A stretch of 64,000 bases of DNA, taken from assembly GCF_001543175.1 (NCBI RefSeq), contig NZ_CP014161.1, forward strand, positions 806,001 through 870,000. Direction: 5' to 3'. Source of the stretch: Aerococcus urinae (lineage in GTDB: Bacteria > Bacillota > Bacilli > Lactobacillales > Aerococcaceae). This document shows, in pieces, positions 25,357 through 35,865 of this stretch. Made by a program: the position numbers and the translations under genes. Numbering within the stretch: position 1 is the first letter of the stretch; each line of letters starts with the position of its first letter. The notes under the pieces are model-generated. The model did not search any database. It was given only the letters and a program-made list of their open reading frames with translations, and was not told where the DNA came from.

Positions 25357-28300
25357 ATGACAAAACGTAATGATATTAAAAAAATAATGGTTATTGGTTC
25401 TGGTCCTATTGTGATTGGCCAGGCAGCAGAATTTGATTATGCAGGGACTCAAGCTTGTTTAGCCTTACGCGAAGAAGGTTATGAAGTGGTCTTAGTGAAC
25501 TCTAATCCAGCGACCATTATGACTGACCGTGAAGTAGCCGATAAGGTTTATATGGAACCTTTGACATTGGAATTCTTAACTCAAATTCTTCACCAAGAAC
25601 ATCCTGATGCCCTCTTACCTACCTTAGGGGGACAAACAGCCTTGAATATGGCTATTGAACTTTCTCAAGCTGGTGTTTTAGAAGACTTAGAAATCGAACT
25701 CTTAGGAACGGACTTAAAAGCCATCAACCAAGCTGAAGACCGGGAACAATTTAAGGAGTTAATGGAAAGCCTAGGTGAACCGATTCCTGAATCCAAAATC
25801 GTCCACCATGTTGATGAAGCTATCGCCTTTGCTAATGAAATTGGCTATCCAATAATTGTTCGTCCCGCTTTTACCCTAGGAGGAACTGGTGGGGGACTGT
25901 GTGACAATGAGGAAGAGTTAGCGGAAATTGCTGAACATGGCCTATCCTTATCTCCGGTTCACCAATGTTTGATTGAACGTTCGATTACTGGCTATAAAGA
26001 AATCGAATACGAAGTGATGCGGGATAGCCAAGACAATGCCTTGGTAGTATGTAATATGGAAAATTTTGACCCGGTTGGTATTCACACGGGAGATTCCATT
26101 GTTTTTGCCCCATCGCAAACCCTTTCTGACGAGGATAGCCAAATGCTTAGAGATGTGAGCTTAAAAATCATCCGCGCCCTCGGGATTGAAGGTGGTTGTA
26201 ATGTCCAATTAGCCTTAGATCCTCATTCAGCTAACTATTATGTGATTGAGGTTAACCCGCGGGTTTCCCGGTCTTCAGCCTTGGCTTCTAAAGCTACGGG
26301 TTACCCTATTGCTAAATTAGCTGCTAAGATAGCTGTTGGTCTAACCCTCGATGAAATGATCAATCCAGTCACTGGTTCTTCCTATTCCATGTTTGAACCC
26401 GCTTTAGACTATGTGGTATGCAAAATGCCGCGCTTTCCTTTTGATAAGTTTGAACATGCTGACCGTCATCTAGGTACCCAAATGAAGGCAACGGGGGAAG
26501 TGATGGCAATCGGTAGAAATATCGAAGAAAGCTTGCTCAAGGCTTGTCGTTCATTAGAAATTGGCGTGATCCATAACGAAATTAGCGATTTCTCTGATCT
26601 AGATATGGATACTTTAGAAGAAAAGATCCAAGATCCCCAAGATGATCGTTTCTTTTATTTATCTGAAGCGGTCCGCCGTGGGGTAGATATTGATTTGTTA
26701 AACCAATGGACTGGAATAGATCCTTTCTTCCTTGATAAGCTCTTAGTTATTGCGGAATTGGAAGAAGAACTAAGCCAAAATGTAGGAGATCAGTACAGCT
26801 TGCGCAAGGCCAAGGTAAAAGGCTTTTCCGATGTAAAAATCGCCCAACTATGGGATTGGACGCCAGAAGAAGTGAGAAAATATCGCCTTGAGACTGGTAT
26901 TCTGCCAAGTTATAAAATGGTAGATACCTGTGCAGGGGAATTTGAATCGCAAACCCCATACTTCTATTCCACCTACGCAGAAGCCAACGAATCGCAAGTT
27001 TCTGACCGTGAAAAAGTCATTGTCTTAGGGTCTGGGCCTATTCGTATTGGTCAAGGGGTTGAATTTGACTATGCTACGGTCCACTGTGTTGAAGCTTTAA
27101 AACATGCAGGCTATGAAGCCATAGTTATTAATAGTAATCCAGAAACGGTCTCCACTGACTTTTCGATATCGGATAAATTATATTTTGAACCCTTAAGTTT
27201 TGAAGATGTGATGAATGTTATTGACTTAGAGCGCCCTAAAGGAGTTATCGTTCAGTTCGGTGGACAAACAGCGATTAATCTGGCTTGGCCATTGGCTAGA
27301 GCTGGAGTGGAATTACTGGGAACCCAAGTAGAAGATATTGACCGCGCAGAAGATCGTGATCTTTTTGAACAATTGATTCACTCTTTAAATATTCCTCAGC
27401 CTAATGGGAAAACGGTAATGAATGAAAGTGAAGCGGTTAAGGCGGCCAAAGAAATTGGTTATCCTGTTTTAGTACGTCCATCCTATGTCATTGGCGGTCG
27501 GGCTATGGAAATTGTCTATAGTGAAGCTGAATTACATAAATATATCCAAAGTGCTGTTGAAGTTAGTGAGGATCATCCTGTCTTAATTGACGATTACCTT
27601 CTTGGTATAGAGTGTGAAGTTGATGTAATCTCAGATGGTGAAGATGCCTATGTCCCAGGCATTATGGAACATATTGAACGCGCCGGAGTGCACTCGGGAG
27701 ACTCCATTGCTGCTTATCCACCTCAAAACCTCAGTGCATCGGTGCAAGCAACTATCATTCAATACAGTCAGGAATTAGCTAAATCCTTGCACTGTGTGGG
27801 CTTAATGAATATTCAATTTATCGTCCAAGGCGAGAAAGTCTATGTAATCGAAGTCAATCCAAGAGCCAGTCGGACGGTGCCATTCCTATCTAAGGTAACT
27901 AATATTTCCATGGCTCAAGTCGCTACCCAGTTAATTCTTGGTAAAAAACTTAGCGATTTGATCGACCTTAGTTCGCCAAAAGAAGCAGACGGCGTCTATA
28001 TTAAGGCACCGGTCTTCTCCTTTAATAAATTAGCCCAAGTGGATAGTTTACTAGGTCCGGAAATGAAATCGACAGGAGAAGTCATCGGATGTGGTCGTAG
28101 TTTAGAAGAAGCTCTCTACAAGGCCTTTGAGGCTAGTGGCTTACACCTGCCACAGTTTGGAAACATCCTTTTCACCATTGATGACCTTTCGAAAGAAGAA
28201 GCCCTGACCCTGGCTAATGGCTTTAAGTGCTTAGGCTATGAAATTTTAACGACTACGGGTACTGGCCAATACTTTAGCAATAAGGGTCTAAAAGTAAAAG

Positions 28301-28533
28301 CTGTGGCTAAAATTAACAGTAATGAGGCAAACAGTATTCCTCATTTAATTGAAAATGGCAAGATTCAAGCCATTATCAATACTGTTGGTGGACAAAAAGA
28401 AGCTGGTGAGGATGGTCAAATTATTCGTCAATTAGCTATTGAACATAATATTCCACTGTTTACCACCTTAGATACTGCTTTAGCCATGCTGAAGGTACTA
28501 CAAAGCCGCAGTATTTCAACTCAAGCATTATAA
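25357..28533 (+). CDS. carB: Carbamoyl-phosphate synthase large subunit
   Basis: 1058 residues, full length. Two homologous ATP-grasp synthetase halves: the first opens with [20 protein letters not shown] and the second with [20 protein letters not shown] near residue 550. [12 protein letters not shown] and [14 protein letters not shown] are the ATP loops; [17 protein letters not shown] and [17 protein letters not shown] are the metal sites. A C-terminal MGS-like allosteric domain (about 930-1058) ends the protein. Shine-Dalgarno AGGAGG. Works with CarA; the product goes to PyrB and, if present elsewhere, to arginine synthesis. Confidence 0.97.
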   Translation: MTKRNDIKKIMVIGSGPIVIGQAAEFDYAGTQACLALREEGYEVVLVNSNPATIMTDREVADKVYMEPLTLEFLTQILHQEHPDALLPTLGGQTALNMAIELSQAGVLEDLEIELLGTDLKAINQAEDREQFKELMESLGEPIPESKIVHHVDEAIAFANEIGYPIIVRPAFTLGGTGGGLCDNEEELAEIAEHGLSLSPVHQCLIERSITGYKEIEYEVMRDSQDNALVVCNMENFDPVGIHTGDSIVFAPSQTLSDEDSQMLRDVSLKIIRALGIEGGCNVQLALDPHSANYYVIEVNPRVSRSSALASKATGYPIAKLAAKIAVGLTLDEMINPVTGSSYSMFEPALDYVVCKMPRFPFDKFEHADRHLGTQMKATGEVMAIGRNIEESLLKACRSLEIGVIHNEISDFSDLDMDTLEEKIQDPQDDRFFYLSEAVRRGVDIDLLNQWTGIDPFFLDKLLVIAELEEELSQNVGDQYSLRKAKVKGFSDVKIAQLWDWTPEEVRKYRLETGILPSYKMVDTCAGEFESQTPYFYSTYAEANESQVSDREKVIVLGSGPIRIGQGVEFDYATVHCVEALKHAGYEAIVINSNPETVSTDFSISDKLYFEPLSFEDVMNVIDLERPKGVIVQFGGQTAINLAWPLARAGVELLGTQVEDIDRAEDRDLFEQLIHSLNIPQPNGKTVMNESEAVKAAKEIGYPVLVRPSYVIGGRAMEIVYSEAELHKYIQSAVEVSEDHPVLIDDYLLGIECEVDVISDGEDAYVPGIMEHIERAGVHSGDSIAAYPPQNLSASVQATIIQYSQELAKSLHCVGLMNIQFIVQGEKVYVIEVNPRASRTVPFLSKVTNISMAQVATQLILGKKLSDLIDLSSPKEADGVYIKAPVFSFNKLAQVDSLLGPEMKSTGEVIGCGRSLEEALYKAFEASGLHLPQFGNILFTIDDLSKEEALTLANGFKCLGYEILTTTGTGQYFSNKGLKVKAVAKINSNEANSIPHLIENGKIQAIINTVGGQKEAGEDGQIIRQLAIEHNIPLFTTLDTALAMLKVLQSRSISTQAL

Positions 28534-28581
28534 GATAGACAAGAAATCGTTAAACTTTTGAAAAATTTTAGGGGGATAAGA

Positions 28582-29496
28582 ATGGAACATTTAACCAGTG
28601 TACAAGATTTAAGCAATGAAGAAGTAATGGAGCTGATTAGACAAGGGGAAACTTTTAAAAATAGTCCAGTAGCGGTTCATCCCCAATCCATTACGATGGC
28701 TAATTTGTTTTATGAAAATTCAACTAGAACACATATGAGTTTTGAGCAGGCAGAACGGCGGTTGGGTTATCAAGTCTTACCCTTTGAAGTGAGTCAGAGT
28801 TCGGTCAATAAAGGCGAAAGTCTCTATGATACCGTTATTACTTTAGAAGCTATTGGAGCTAATGCATTAGTTATTCGCCATTCTCAAAATGAGTACTATC
28901 TTGACCTATTAAAAGAGCTTAATAAACACCACCACAAAATCCACCTTATTAATGGTGGGGATGGTAGTGGCCAACATCCGAGCCAATGTTTACTAGATAT
29001 GATGACCATCTATGAGGAGTTTAAGCACTTTGATGGTTTGAAGGTTGCAATTATTGGTGACATTAAAAATTCACGGGTAGCTCGTAGCAATGCCCAATTA
29101 CTCAACCAATTGGGAAGTCAAGTTTTCTTTTCAGGTCCAGAAGCATGGTATGATCCTCAAATGGACCAATATGGCAGCTACCAAGACATTGATCAGTTAA
29201 TTGACCAAATGGATGTGGTGATGCTCTTACGGGTCCAACATGAAAGACATTCTGATGACCCATTGGAGAAGAGTTTTGACCCTAAGCGTTATCATGAGAA
29301 ATATGGAATTAATTTAGAACGTTATCAAAAGCTACAAGACCATGCCATATTAATGCATCCAGGTCCTATTAATCGTGACGTTGAACTGGCTAGTGAACTT
29401 GTAGAATCAGAAAAGAGTCGCTTTGTGCAACAAATGGAAAATGGCGTTTATATGAGAATGGCTATCTTAAAGAGTGTGATTGAGGGTGAGAAATAA
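28582..29496 (+). CDS. pyrB: Aspartate carbamoyltransferase catalytic subunit
   Basis: 304 residues. Condenses carbamoyl phosphate with aspartate. Carbamoyl-phosphate loop [13 protein letters not shown], the 80s loop [21 protein letters not shown], and [13 protein letters not shown] are all present. ATG 28582 has AGGGGG six bases upstream; the in-frame TTG at 28558 is not supported. Its stop overlaps the pyrC start (TAATG), so the two are translationally coupled. Confidence 0.96.
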   Translation: MEHLTSVQDLSNEEVMELIRQGETFKNSPVAVHPQSITMANLFYENSTRTHMSFEQAERRLGYQVLPFEVSQSSVNKGESLYDTVITLEAIGANALVIRHSQNEYYLDLLKELNKHHHKIHLINGGDGSGQHPSQCLLDMMTIYEEFKHFDGLKVAIIGDIKNSRVARSNAQLLNQLGSQVFFSGPEAWYDPQMDQYGSYQDIDQLIDQMDVVMLLRVQHERHSDDPLEKSFDPKRYHEKYGINLERYQKLQDHAILMHPGPINRDVELASELVESEKSRFVQQMENGVYMRMAILKSVIEGEK

Positions 29497-30794
29497 TGAA
29501 AGTCCTAATTCAAGCAGGTAAGGTTTATAGTCAGGGCTCTTTGACGACTATGGATATTCTTATTGAGGGAGGAAAGATCCAAGCTTTGGGTCAACACTTG
29601 ATCGACCAAGATGAAGTTGATCAAGTGATTGATGCTTCAGGTTGCTTGGTGACTCCAGGTCTTATTGATATCCATGTGCATTACCGGGAACCAGGTTTTG
29701 AAGACAAAGAAACGATTGCTAGTGGTAGCCGGGCAGCAGCTCGCGGAGGTTTTACTAGCGTATGTACCATGGCTAACACCAATCCCGTTCCTGATACCCC
29801 TGAAAAACTTAGTCAGTTAATTCAAAAGAATCAAAGTGATGGTGAGGTAAAGATTCATCAATACGCTCCCATTACCAAGGATTTAACCAGTGACCAAGTT
29901 GTTGATATTCCAGCAATGAAGGAGGAGGGTGCCTTTGCCTTGAGTAATGATGGACATGGCGTCCAATCTGCTGCAACCATGTATCAAGCGATGCTAGCAG
30001 CCAAAGAGCAAGGCCTAGCCATTTGTGCCCACCTAGAAGATCGTTCCTTATTTAATAATGGCGTGATCAATGCAGGTAAGGCTGCAGAGCGTTTGGAACT
30101 TCCTGGGATTTTATCAGTGGCTGAAAGCAGTCAATTGGCTAGAGATATTGAATTAGCTCGGGCAACAGGGGTTCACTACCATGTCTGCCATGTGTCTACG
30201 GCGGCCAGTTTAAATTTGATTCGCCAAGCCAAATTGGATGGAGTGAATATTACTTGTGAGGTTGCTCCCCACCACCTTCTCTTCCATGATGGCAATATCT
30301 TAAAAGATGATGCGAATTATAAAATGAACCCGCCATTGAGAAACTCATCAGACCAAGAAGCCCTAGTCCAAGCCTTAAATGACGGGACCATTGATTTGAT
30401 CGCTACAGACCATGCTCCCCATACCGAAGAAGAAAAGAGTCAAGGTTTCTTGAAGTCCCCCTTTGGAATTGTTGGTAGCGAAACAGCCTTTATGAGTTTA
30501 TACACGCTATTAGTTAAGCGAGGAAAACTCAGTTTAGAAAGGCTCATTGCCCTAATGACTGACCAACCTCGTCAATTATTCCATTTAGAGACAGCAGGAA
30601 CAATCTGGCCAGGGCAAGCCGCTGATATTAGTATTTTTAACCTCGACCGTCCTTATCAAGTCAAGGCTAGTGACTACGCCTCAAAGAGTAGCAATAGCCC
30701 TCTAAATAACACCAGTTTATACGGAAAAACCGAATATTGTTTAGTTAATGGAAAAGTTGTTTATCAAGCTGAGGGAGGAAATAGTAATGAATAA
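29496..30794 (+). CDS. pyrC: Dihydroorotase
   Basis: 432 residues, class I (Bacillus-type) amidohydrolase. Closes carbamoyl aspartate to dihydroorotate. Metal ligands are visible in DIHVHYREPG, in HLEDRSL (His), HVCHVST and the Asp of ATDHAPHTEEEK. PFGIVGSETA is the usual substrate-loop region. Starts within the pyrB stop codon and overlaps pyrD by eight bases. Confidence 0.96.
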   Translation: MKVLIQAGKVYSQGSLTTMDILIEGGKIQALGQHLIDQDEVDQVIDASGCLVTPGLIDIHVHYREPGFEDKETIASGSRAAARGGFTSVCTMANTNPVPDTPEKLSQLIQKNQSDGEVKIHQYAPITKDLTSDQVVDIPAMKEEGAFALSNDGHGVQSAATMYQAMLAAKEQGLAICAHLEDRSLFNNGVINAGKAAERLELPGILSVAESSQLARDIELARATGVHYHVCHVSTAASLNLIRQAKLDGVNITCEVAPHHLLFHDGNILKDDANYKMNPPLRNSSDQEALVQALNDGTIDLIATDHAPHTEEEKSQGFLKSPFGIVGSETAFMSLYTLLVKRGKLSLERLIALMTDQPRQLFHLETAGTIWPGQAADISIFNLDRPYQVKASDYASKSSNSPLNNTSLYGKTEYCLVNGKVVYQAEGGNSNE

Positions 30795-31698
30795 TATCCA
30801 AGTGGAATTACCCGGTTTATCCTTATCTAACCCTTTAATGCCCGCTAGTGGGAGTTTTGGTTATGGTGATTTCTCTAATTGCCAAGACCTCGATTTAAGT
30901 CAATTAGGCGCCTTAGTGATAAAAACCACCACTTTGGAAGCTCGCGAAGGCAATCCTGATCCTAAGATGTGGTGGAATGATGAATACAGTCTTAATGCAG
31001 TAGGCTTAAAAAACCCAGGAATTGATGTGGTTATCAAGGAAAAACTTCCTCAGCTCAAAGAAAAATATCCTAGCTTGCCTATCATTGCTAGCGTAGGAGG
31101 AAATACAGTTGAGGACTATTGTCAAGTCGCCCAATTATTTGATCAATCCGGCTTAGTGAACGCTCTTGAAATTAATATCTCTTGTCCGAATGTGAAAAAG
31201 GGCGGCCTAGCTTTTGGTAAGGATCCTCAATTTGCTAAGGAATTAACTGAAAAAATTAAGTCCTTAGTTGACCTACCAGTATACGTTAAATTGTCACCCA
31301 ATGTCGATGACGTGGTGGCTATGGCCCAAGCCTTGGAAGAAGCAGGTGCAGATGGGCTAACCATGATCAATACCTTACTCGGAATGGGTATTGATATTAA
31401 AGAAAAAAGACCAGTTCTAGGTAATGGCTATGGGGGAATCTCAGGCCCACTCTTAAAACCCTTGGCTTTAAGAATGATTCACCAAGTCCGCCAACAAAGC
31501 CAGCTACCTATTATCGGGGTTGGTGGTGTATGCACGGTCGATGATGTGATTGAAATGTTTATGGCCGGAGCTAACGCCGTCCAAGTGGGTTACCAACACT
31601 TTAAAAATCCTGGAATTTGTATTGATTTAGCTAAAGAATTACCGTCTCGTTTGGCAGAATTAGGTATTTCGAGTTTAACAGATATCCAAGTAATTTAA
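30787..31698 (+). CDS. pyrD: Dihydroorotate dehydrogenase, class 1B-like catalytic subunit
   Basis: 303 residues. Oxidises dihydroorotate to orotate with FMN. NPLMPASGSFGYG opens the barrel; ISCPNVKKGGLAFG carries the class 1 pattern and is closest to the NAD-dependent 1B type; VYVKLSPNV and GVGGVCTVDD (phosphate-binding) follow. Class 1B enzymes normally need PyrK for electron transfer to NAD, yet no pyrK lies in this operon, whose order is carA-carB-pyrB-pyrC-pyrD. ATG 30787 lies inside the end of pyrC with GGGAGG seven bases upstream. pyrE and pyrF are also absent from the window. Confidence 0.94.
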   Translation: MNNIQVELPGLSLSNPLMPASGSFGYGDFSNCQDLDLSQLGALVIKTTTLEAREGNPDPKMWWNDEYSLNAVGLKNPGIDVVIKEKLPQLKEKYPSLPIIASVGGNTVEDYCQVAQLFDQSGLVNALEINISCPNVKKGGLAFGKDPQFAKELTEKIKSLVDLPVYVKLSPNVDDVVAMAQALEEAGADGLTMINTLLGMGIDIKEKRPVLGNGYGGISGPLLKPLALRMIHQVRQQSQLPIIGVGGVCTVDDVIEMFMAGANAVQVGYQHFKNPGICIDLAKELPSRLAELGISSLTDIQVI

Positions 31699-31792
31699 AT
31701 TAAAAATACGGTAAGTTGTAAAATGAAGTGCATAAAAAAGGGCGACAAAAAACCAGTGAGGCTCTATACTTACAAAATCTAAGGATTTATCC

Positions 31793-31821
31793 TTGACCTT
31801 AGGGCTTAATTTTGCTAAACT
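31793..31821 (+). promoter_or_regulatory. Promoter of rplU-prp-rpmA
   Basis: TTGACC (31793-31798), 17-base spacer and TAAACT (31816-31821). Transcription would begin near 31828, at the front of the L21 leader. Confidence 0.6.
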
Positions 31822-31827
31822 ACTCTT

Positions 31828-31930
31828 GTTGTATTTCTGTAAGCACCAGAACTGCAACCGCGCATCGATAAGTTGAAGTATCAAGTATGATTATTTGATC
31901 ACTTATCTTGGCGAGTCTAAGTAATTATAA
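31828..31930 (+). ncRNA. Probable L21 ribosomal protein leader
   Basis: The 100 bases between the promoter and rplU contain TTTCTGTAAGCACCAGAACTG and a GC-rich TGCAACCGCGCATCG stretch, which resemble the Firmicutes L21 leader as I remember it, along with a later AT-rich hairpin (GATAAGT / ACTTATC). Position immediately before rplU supports autoregulation by L21. A covariance search would settle it. Confidence 0.55.
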
Positions 31931-31943
31931 GGAGGTGCATTGC

Positions 31944-32252
31944 ATGTACGCTGTTATTAAAACAGGTGGAAAGCAAATTAAAGTTGAAGAAGGTTCAGTA
32001 ATCTTTGTTGAAAAATTAGATGCTGAAGCAGGAGATAAGGTAACCTTTGACGAAGTAGTCTTTGTTGGTGGTGAAAGTACTAAAATTGGTACACCATTAG
32101 TAGAAGGTGCCTCAGTTGAAGGAACGGTTGAAAAACAAGGTCGCGAAAAGAAAGTGACTACCTTCAAATACCGTCCTAAAAAAGACTCTCGTTCTAAACA
32201 AGGCCATCGTCAACCTTATACTAAAGTAACAATTGATTCAATTAAGGCTTAA
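31944..32252 (+). CDS. rplU: 50S ribosomal protein L21
   Basis: 102 residues, the usual length. [17 protein letters not shown] at the N-terminus and [22 protein letters not shown] at the C-terminus, the latter the rRNA-binding signature. AAGGAGGTG (31929-31937) fixes ATG 31944. First gene of the conserved rplU-prp-rpmA operon. Confidence 0.97.
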   Translation: MYAVIKTGGKQIKVEEGSVIFVEKLDAEAGDKVTFDEVVFVGGESTKIGTPLVEGASVEGTVEKQGREKKVTTFKYRPKKDSRSKQGHRQPYTKVTIDSIKA

Positions 32253-32254
32253 GT

Positions 32255-32590
32255 ATGATTCAAGCAAAGTTTAAATGTAAAGATGGAAGCTTTGTAAGTA
32301 TGACAGTGCTAGGACACGCTTTATCAGGGGAATATGGCCATGATTTAGTGTGTGCTGCGGTGTCAACTTTAACTTTTTCCCTGGTGAATAATTTGGAGCG
32401 TTTAACACAAGTGGCTCCAATTGTTGACTTAGATCCAGATGGGGGTTATCTCTATTGCGAAATTCCCGCTGACTTGGATGATAACCAAGCCCAGCTTGCC
32501 GAAATCTTATTTAAAAGTTGCTATTATGCCTTAAAAGATGATGTTAGCGCCAGTCAACCTGACTATCTTCAGGTATCTTTAAAAAAGTAA
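32255..32590 (+). CDS. prp: Ribosomal-processing cysteine protease Prp
   Basis: 111 residues (YsxB family). Removes the N-terminal extension of L27 before ribosome assembly in Firmicutes. The catalytic pair is visible in GHALSGEYGHDLVCAAVST: His near residue 22 and Cys near residue 34. It lies between rplU and rpmA, and its substrate L27 here does carry the matching extension. Two bases separate it from rplU. Confidence 0.93.
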   Translation: MIQAKFKCKDGSFVSMTVLGHALSGEYGHDLVCAAVSTLTFSLVNNLERLTQVAPIVDLDPDGGYLYCEIPADLDDNQAQLAEILFKSCYYALKDDVSASQPDYLQVSLKK

Positions 32591-32608
32591 ACAAAGGAGG
32601 AACCTAAC

Positions 32609-32890
32609 ATGTTAAAATTAGATTTACAATTTTTCGCCCACAAAAAAGGTGGCGGTTCCACAGCTAACGGCCGTGACTCACAAGCTAAACGTTTAGGAGC
32701 TAAACGGGCAGATGGCCAATTTGTAACAGGTGGATCAATTCTTTACCGTCAACGTGGTACCCATATTCATCCAGGTGTAAACGTTGGACGCGGTGGAGAC
32801 GATACTTTATTCGCACTATGTGATGGTGTGGTTAAATTTGAACGTAAAGGTCGTAACAGCAAACAAGTTTCTGTATACCAAGAAGCTTAA
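32609..32890 (+). CDS. rpmA: 50S ribosomal protein L27, Prp-processed precursor
   Basis: 93 residues. Begins [17 protein letters not shown]: the Firmicutes-specific N-terminal extension ends in the Prp site, with cleavage expected after LQFF so the mature protein begins AHKKGGGS, the segment that reaches the peptidyl transferase centre. The core [13 protein letters not shown] and [15 protein letters not shown] is canonical. Strong AAGGAGG Shine-Dalgarno. Confidence 0.97.
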   Translation: MLKLDLQFFAHKKGGGSTANGRDSQAKRLGAKRADGQFVTGGSILYRQRGTHIHPGVNVGRGGDDTLFALCDGVVKFERKGRNSKQVSVYQEA

Positions 32891-32905
32891 GCAGACGACT
32901 TAAGA

Positions 32906-32935
32906 GGCTGAGACAGTTGTCACAGCCCTTTTTTA
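32906..32935 (+). terminator. Intrinsic terminator after rpmA
   Basis: GGCTG-A-GAC, loop AGTT, GTC-A-CAGCC (32906-32927), followed by a T-rich tail. Confidence 0.75.
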
Positions 32936-32963
32936 TTATAAAGACATTTAAAAGGAGTGGGTT

Positions 32964-34004
32964 ATGGATACCGAAGGAATTAAATCAGCCTTTACATATT
33001 TGCATGAAGCGACCGAAAAAAGTGCTCAGGCCTTAGAAATGACCTATGTTGAGGCTATTCATGAAACATTACAGAACCTATTACTAGGATCAGCTCAGCA
33101 AATTAACGGAGCACCTGACGATCAAGTGATTAAGGAATTAAATAACCTCTATCAAAAAAGTCAGTGGCAGGGTTTAGACCAGGAAGCCAAGCATAATATC
33201 ATCCAATGGCTATTGATTGAAGGGGTAAAGAAGCAAGAAATACAGGCTAATTATCAAGCCACTCCTGATGCCATTGCCTTAATTATCGGCTACTTGGCCT
33301 TTCGCTTAGTTGAGTCGAATCGAAATTCGCTAGAAAAGTCTATCAATCTTTTTGATCCCTGCTTTGGCACCGGTAATTTATGGTCACTGGTGGCGAAGAC
33401 TTTTACGGACCAAGACTATCAAGTCCTTGGGGCCGGAGTTGATAATGATGACTTGATGCTATCTATTGGTGAAAAGGCCATGGCCTTACTTGGCTTAAGT
33501 CCAAAACTCACCCTTGCTGATGCTTTGGGAGATTTGTTGGTTGATCCCTGTCAGGTTATTATTGCTGATTTACCGATAGGCTATTATCCTCAAGACCAAG
33601 TCGCCCAGACTTTTAAGAGTGGGGCAAAATTTATTGAGGAAGGCTCCCATGCCTATGCCCATTATTTGTTAATTGAGCAGGGGATTCATTATTTAGAGGA
33701 CAATGCTTGGGGCTTGTTCTTAGTCCCCAAATCTACTTTAACCGATCCAACGCTACCGCAATTGATGCATGGGATAAATGAAACAGCTTATTTGCAAGCC
33801 TTTATTAATTTACCCCAAAGTCTTTTTCAAAATGAGTTTTCGCAAAAAAGTATCCTGATTCTCCAAAAACAAGGAGACCGGGCCAAGCAAAGTGACCAGG
33901 TCCTTATTGGTAACATTCCTGATTTTAAAGCAGTTGACGACATGAAACAATTTACTTCACAATTTAACGATTGGTTAGACAAGCATATCGTTAATGGGGA
34001 ATAA
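32964..34004 (+). CDS. Class I SAM-dependent DNA methyltransferase-like protein (YtxK family)
   Basis: 346 residues. An N-terminal helical region precedes an N6-adenine methyltransferase fold: SAM motif FDPCFGTGNLWS near residue 130 and catalytic motif ADLPIGYYP in place of DPPY, as in B. subtilis YtxK. FLVPKSTL and FINLPQSLF are also typical. No restriction partner is nearby; the family is widespread and of unproven substrate. AAAAGGAG before ATG 32964. In many Firmicutes it precedes ackA, but here it is followed by a terminator and a convergent transporter. Confidence 0.85.
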   Translation: MDTEGIKSAFTYLHEATEKSAQALEMTYVEAIHETLQNLLLGSAQQINGAPDDQVIKELNNLYQKSQWQGLDQEAKHNIIQWLLIEGVKKQEIQANYQATPDAIALIIGYLAFRLVESNRNSLEKSINLFDPCFGTGNLWSLVAKTFTDQDYQVLGAGVDNDDLMLSIGEKAMALLGLSPKLTLADALGDLLVDPCQVIIADLPIGYYPQDQVAQTFKSGAKFIEEGSHAYAHYLLIEQGIHYLEDNAWGLFLVPKSTLTDPTLPQLMHGINETAYLQAFINLPQSLFQNEFSQKSILILQKQGDRAKQSDQVLIGNIPDFKAVDDMKQFTSQFNDWLDKHIVNGE

Positions 34005-34011
34005 TATATAG

Positions 34012-34065
34012 AAAAAGCTCAGTCTATCTTTTACTATGTCGCAGTAAAAGAGACTGAGCTTTTTG
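34012..34065. terminator. Bidirectional intrinsic terminator
   Basis: Very long hairpin: AAAAAGCTCAGTCT then TCTTTTACT (34012-34035) with AGTAAAAGA then AGACTGAGCTTTTT (34042-34064), between the convergent methyltransferase and ABC exporter genes. Confidence 0.85.
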
Positions 34066-35865
34066 TTAATCTTCTTGGAATTGGGCGCTATACAAGCCGT
34101 AATAGAAGCCTCGTTTTTCCATTAGACTTTCATGGTTACCTTTTTCAATAATTCTTCCTTGGTCCATAACAATAATTTGATCAGCATCCTGAATCGTACT
34201 TAAACGGTGAGCAATCACAAAACTGGTTCGTCCTTTAAGTAATTTTTCGGTTGCTTTCTGAATTAATTCTTCAGTGCGTGTGTCAATACTTGAGGTCGCT
34301 TCATCTAAGATTAAGATATCTGGTGTGGCTACTAGGGCACGGGCAATCGTAATGAGCTGTCTTTGCCCCTGAGAAATATTTGAAGCATCTTCATTAATGA
34401 TGGTGTCGTAGCCATCAGGCAATTTCCGAACAAAGTCATCGACATGGGCGGTTTTAGCTGCAGCATAAACTTCTTCCTCTGAAACAGATTGGTTATGATC
34501 ACCGTATGCGATATTATCATAAATACTTCCGTTAAATAACCAGGTATCTTGTAAGACCATTCCCATTTGTTTACGAACATCCTCGCGGGAATAGTCACGA
34601 ATATCTTTACCATCAATTTTAATACTACCTTTATCGACGTCGTAGAAACGCTCTAATAAGTTAATTAGAGTCGTTTTACCAGCACCAGTAGGGCCAACGA
34701 TAGCAATAGTTTCGCCCTCATTAACATCCAAATTATAATCTTTTAAAGTGTAATGGTCGTCATCATAACCAAAATAAACATTGTTAAAGATTACTTTTTT
34801 ATCAGTGTCAATAAGGGAGTAGTCGCTATGGGTTACTTCCATTTCCTCCAGATCTAGGAATTCAAATACCCGTTCTGCGGAAGCTAGGGTACTTTGAATT
34901 TGGTTAACGATAGTAGCAAGGTTGGAAATGGGTTGGTAAAGTTGTGGGTTGTATTGCAAGAGGGCTTGGACATCCCCAAGTGGTAGACGACCTTGTAAAA
35001 TCTCTATCCCCCCGACAAACGCAATGAGGACGTAATCTAAATTACGGATAAAGTTAACCATGGGATAGAGAAAACCAGAAAAGAATTCTGCCCGTTGTGA
35101 GGTTTTATAATAAGCATCGGTTTCTTCTTCAAATAGATCGCGCTTATGACCTTGTTGGTTGAAAGCACGAATTTCAATTTGACCATTATAGTCTTCCTCA
35201 ATATGGTCATTAATGCTTCCTTGAATTCTTTGCCGGTCAGCAAAGAGTCTTTGAGTTATTGGTGTGATGCGGCTGACCAGGAAAACAGCAAATAGAACAG
35301 TTAATATCATAAGCCCCCCAATTTTGGGACTGATCATGAGGATCATCGTTACTACACCAATTAACTGGGTAATACTCATAATGGTTTGAGCAATATTTTG
35401 TTGCAGGGTACGGGCAATATTTTCAATATCATTAATAGCCCGACTCAAAATTTCACCGGTCGATAAATGATCAATGGTACTAATTGGAAGCTTGTTCAAT
35501 TTATCTCGCATGGCTTGGCGGAGATTAGCAATTGTTCCCTGTACGGCATGGGACAGTAAATAATTTTGGAAGTAACGGCCAATACTAGTGGCAATATATA
35601 AGGCAGCGACCACTAGAAGCACACGGAAAATCCCGGTAAAGTCAATCTTATAGCCCATTTGTCCATTCATTTCTTGTAGTCCTTGGTTGACTCCTTCAGC
35701 AATCAAGGTCGTTGCTTGTCCTAAAATTTTAGGCGCAACGGTTTCGGCTATCGTTGCTGCCACCGAAAGGATTACAACCGCAATGAATGATTTTTGATAG
35801 TGACCGAAAAATTTAAAAAGACGTTTAAGGGCTTTGCTAGTTGATTTTGGTGTACGTCTTCCCAT
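34066..35865 (-). CDS. Heterodimeric multidrug ABC exporter, canonical-ATPase subunit
   Basis: 599 residues: six-helix exporter membrane domain (about 1-330) then an ATPase domain. Walker A GPTGAGKTT; signature NISQGQRQLITIARAL; Walker B ILILDEATSSID with the catalytic Glu intact; switch His in VIAHRLST. The signature and intact Glu match the LmrD/BmrD/EfrB-type half of asymmetric heterodimers. ATG 35865 overlaps the stop of the partner gene (TAATG) and has AAGGAGGTGA upstream. Expected to export drugs or lipids; substrate not known. Third gene of the marR-led operon. Confidence 0.92.
   Translation of the reverse strand: MGRRTPKSTSKALKRLFKFFGHYQKSFIAVVILSVAATIAETVAPKILGQATTLIAEGVNQGLQEMNGQMGYKIDFTGIFRVLLVVAALYIATSIGRYFQNYLLSHAVQGTIANLRQAMRDKLNKLPISTIDHLSTGEILSRAINDIENIARTLQQNIAQTIMSITQLIGVVTMILMISPKIGGLMILTVLFAVFLVSRITPITQRLFADRQRIQGSINDHIEEDYNGQIEIRAFNQQGHKRDLFEEETDAYYKTSQRAEFFSGFLYPMVNFIRNLDYVLIAFVGGIEILQGRLPLGDVQALLQYNPQLYQPISNLATIVNQIQSTLASAERVFEFLDLEEMEVTHSDYSLIDTDKKVIFNNVYFGYDDDHYTLKDYNLDVNEGETIAIVGPTGAGKTTLINLLERFYDVDKGSIKIDGKDIRDYSREDVRKQMGMVLQDTWLFNGSIYDNIAYGDHNQSVSEEEVYAAAKTAHVDDFVRKLPDGYDTIINEDASNISQGQRQLITIARALVATPDILILDEATSSIDTRTEELIQKATEKLLKGRTSFVIAHRLSTIQDADQIIVMDQGRIIEKGNHESLMEKRGFYYGLYSAQFQED

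Noticed and set aside
31675-31884. 69-codon open frame antisense to the L21 leader
   Set aside because: It runs through the rplU promoter and leader on the other strand and has no protein-like features.
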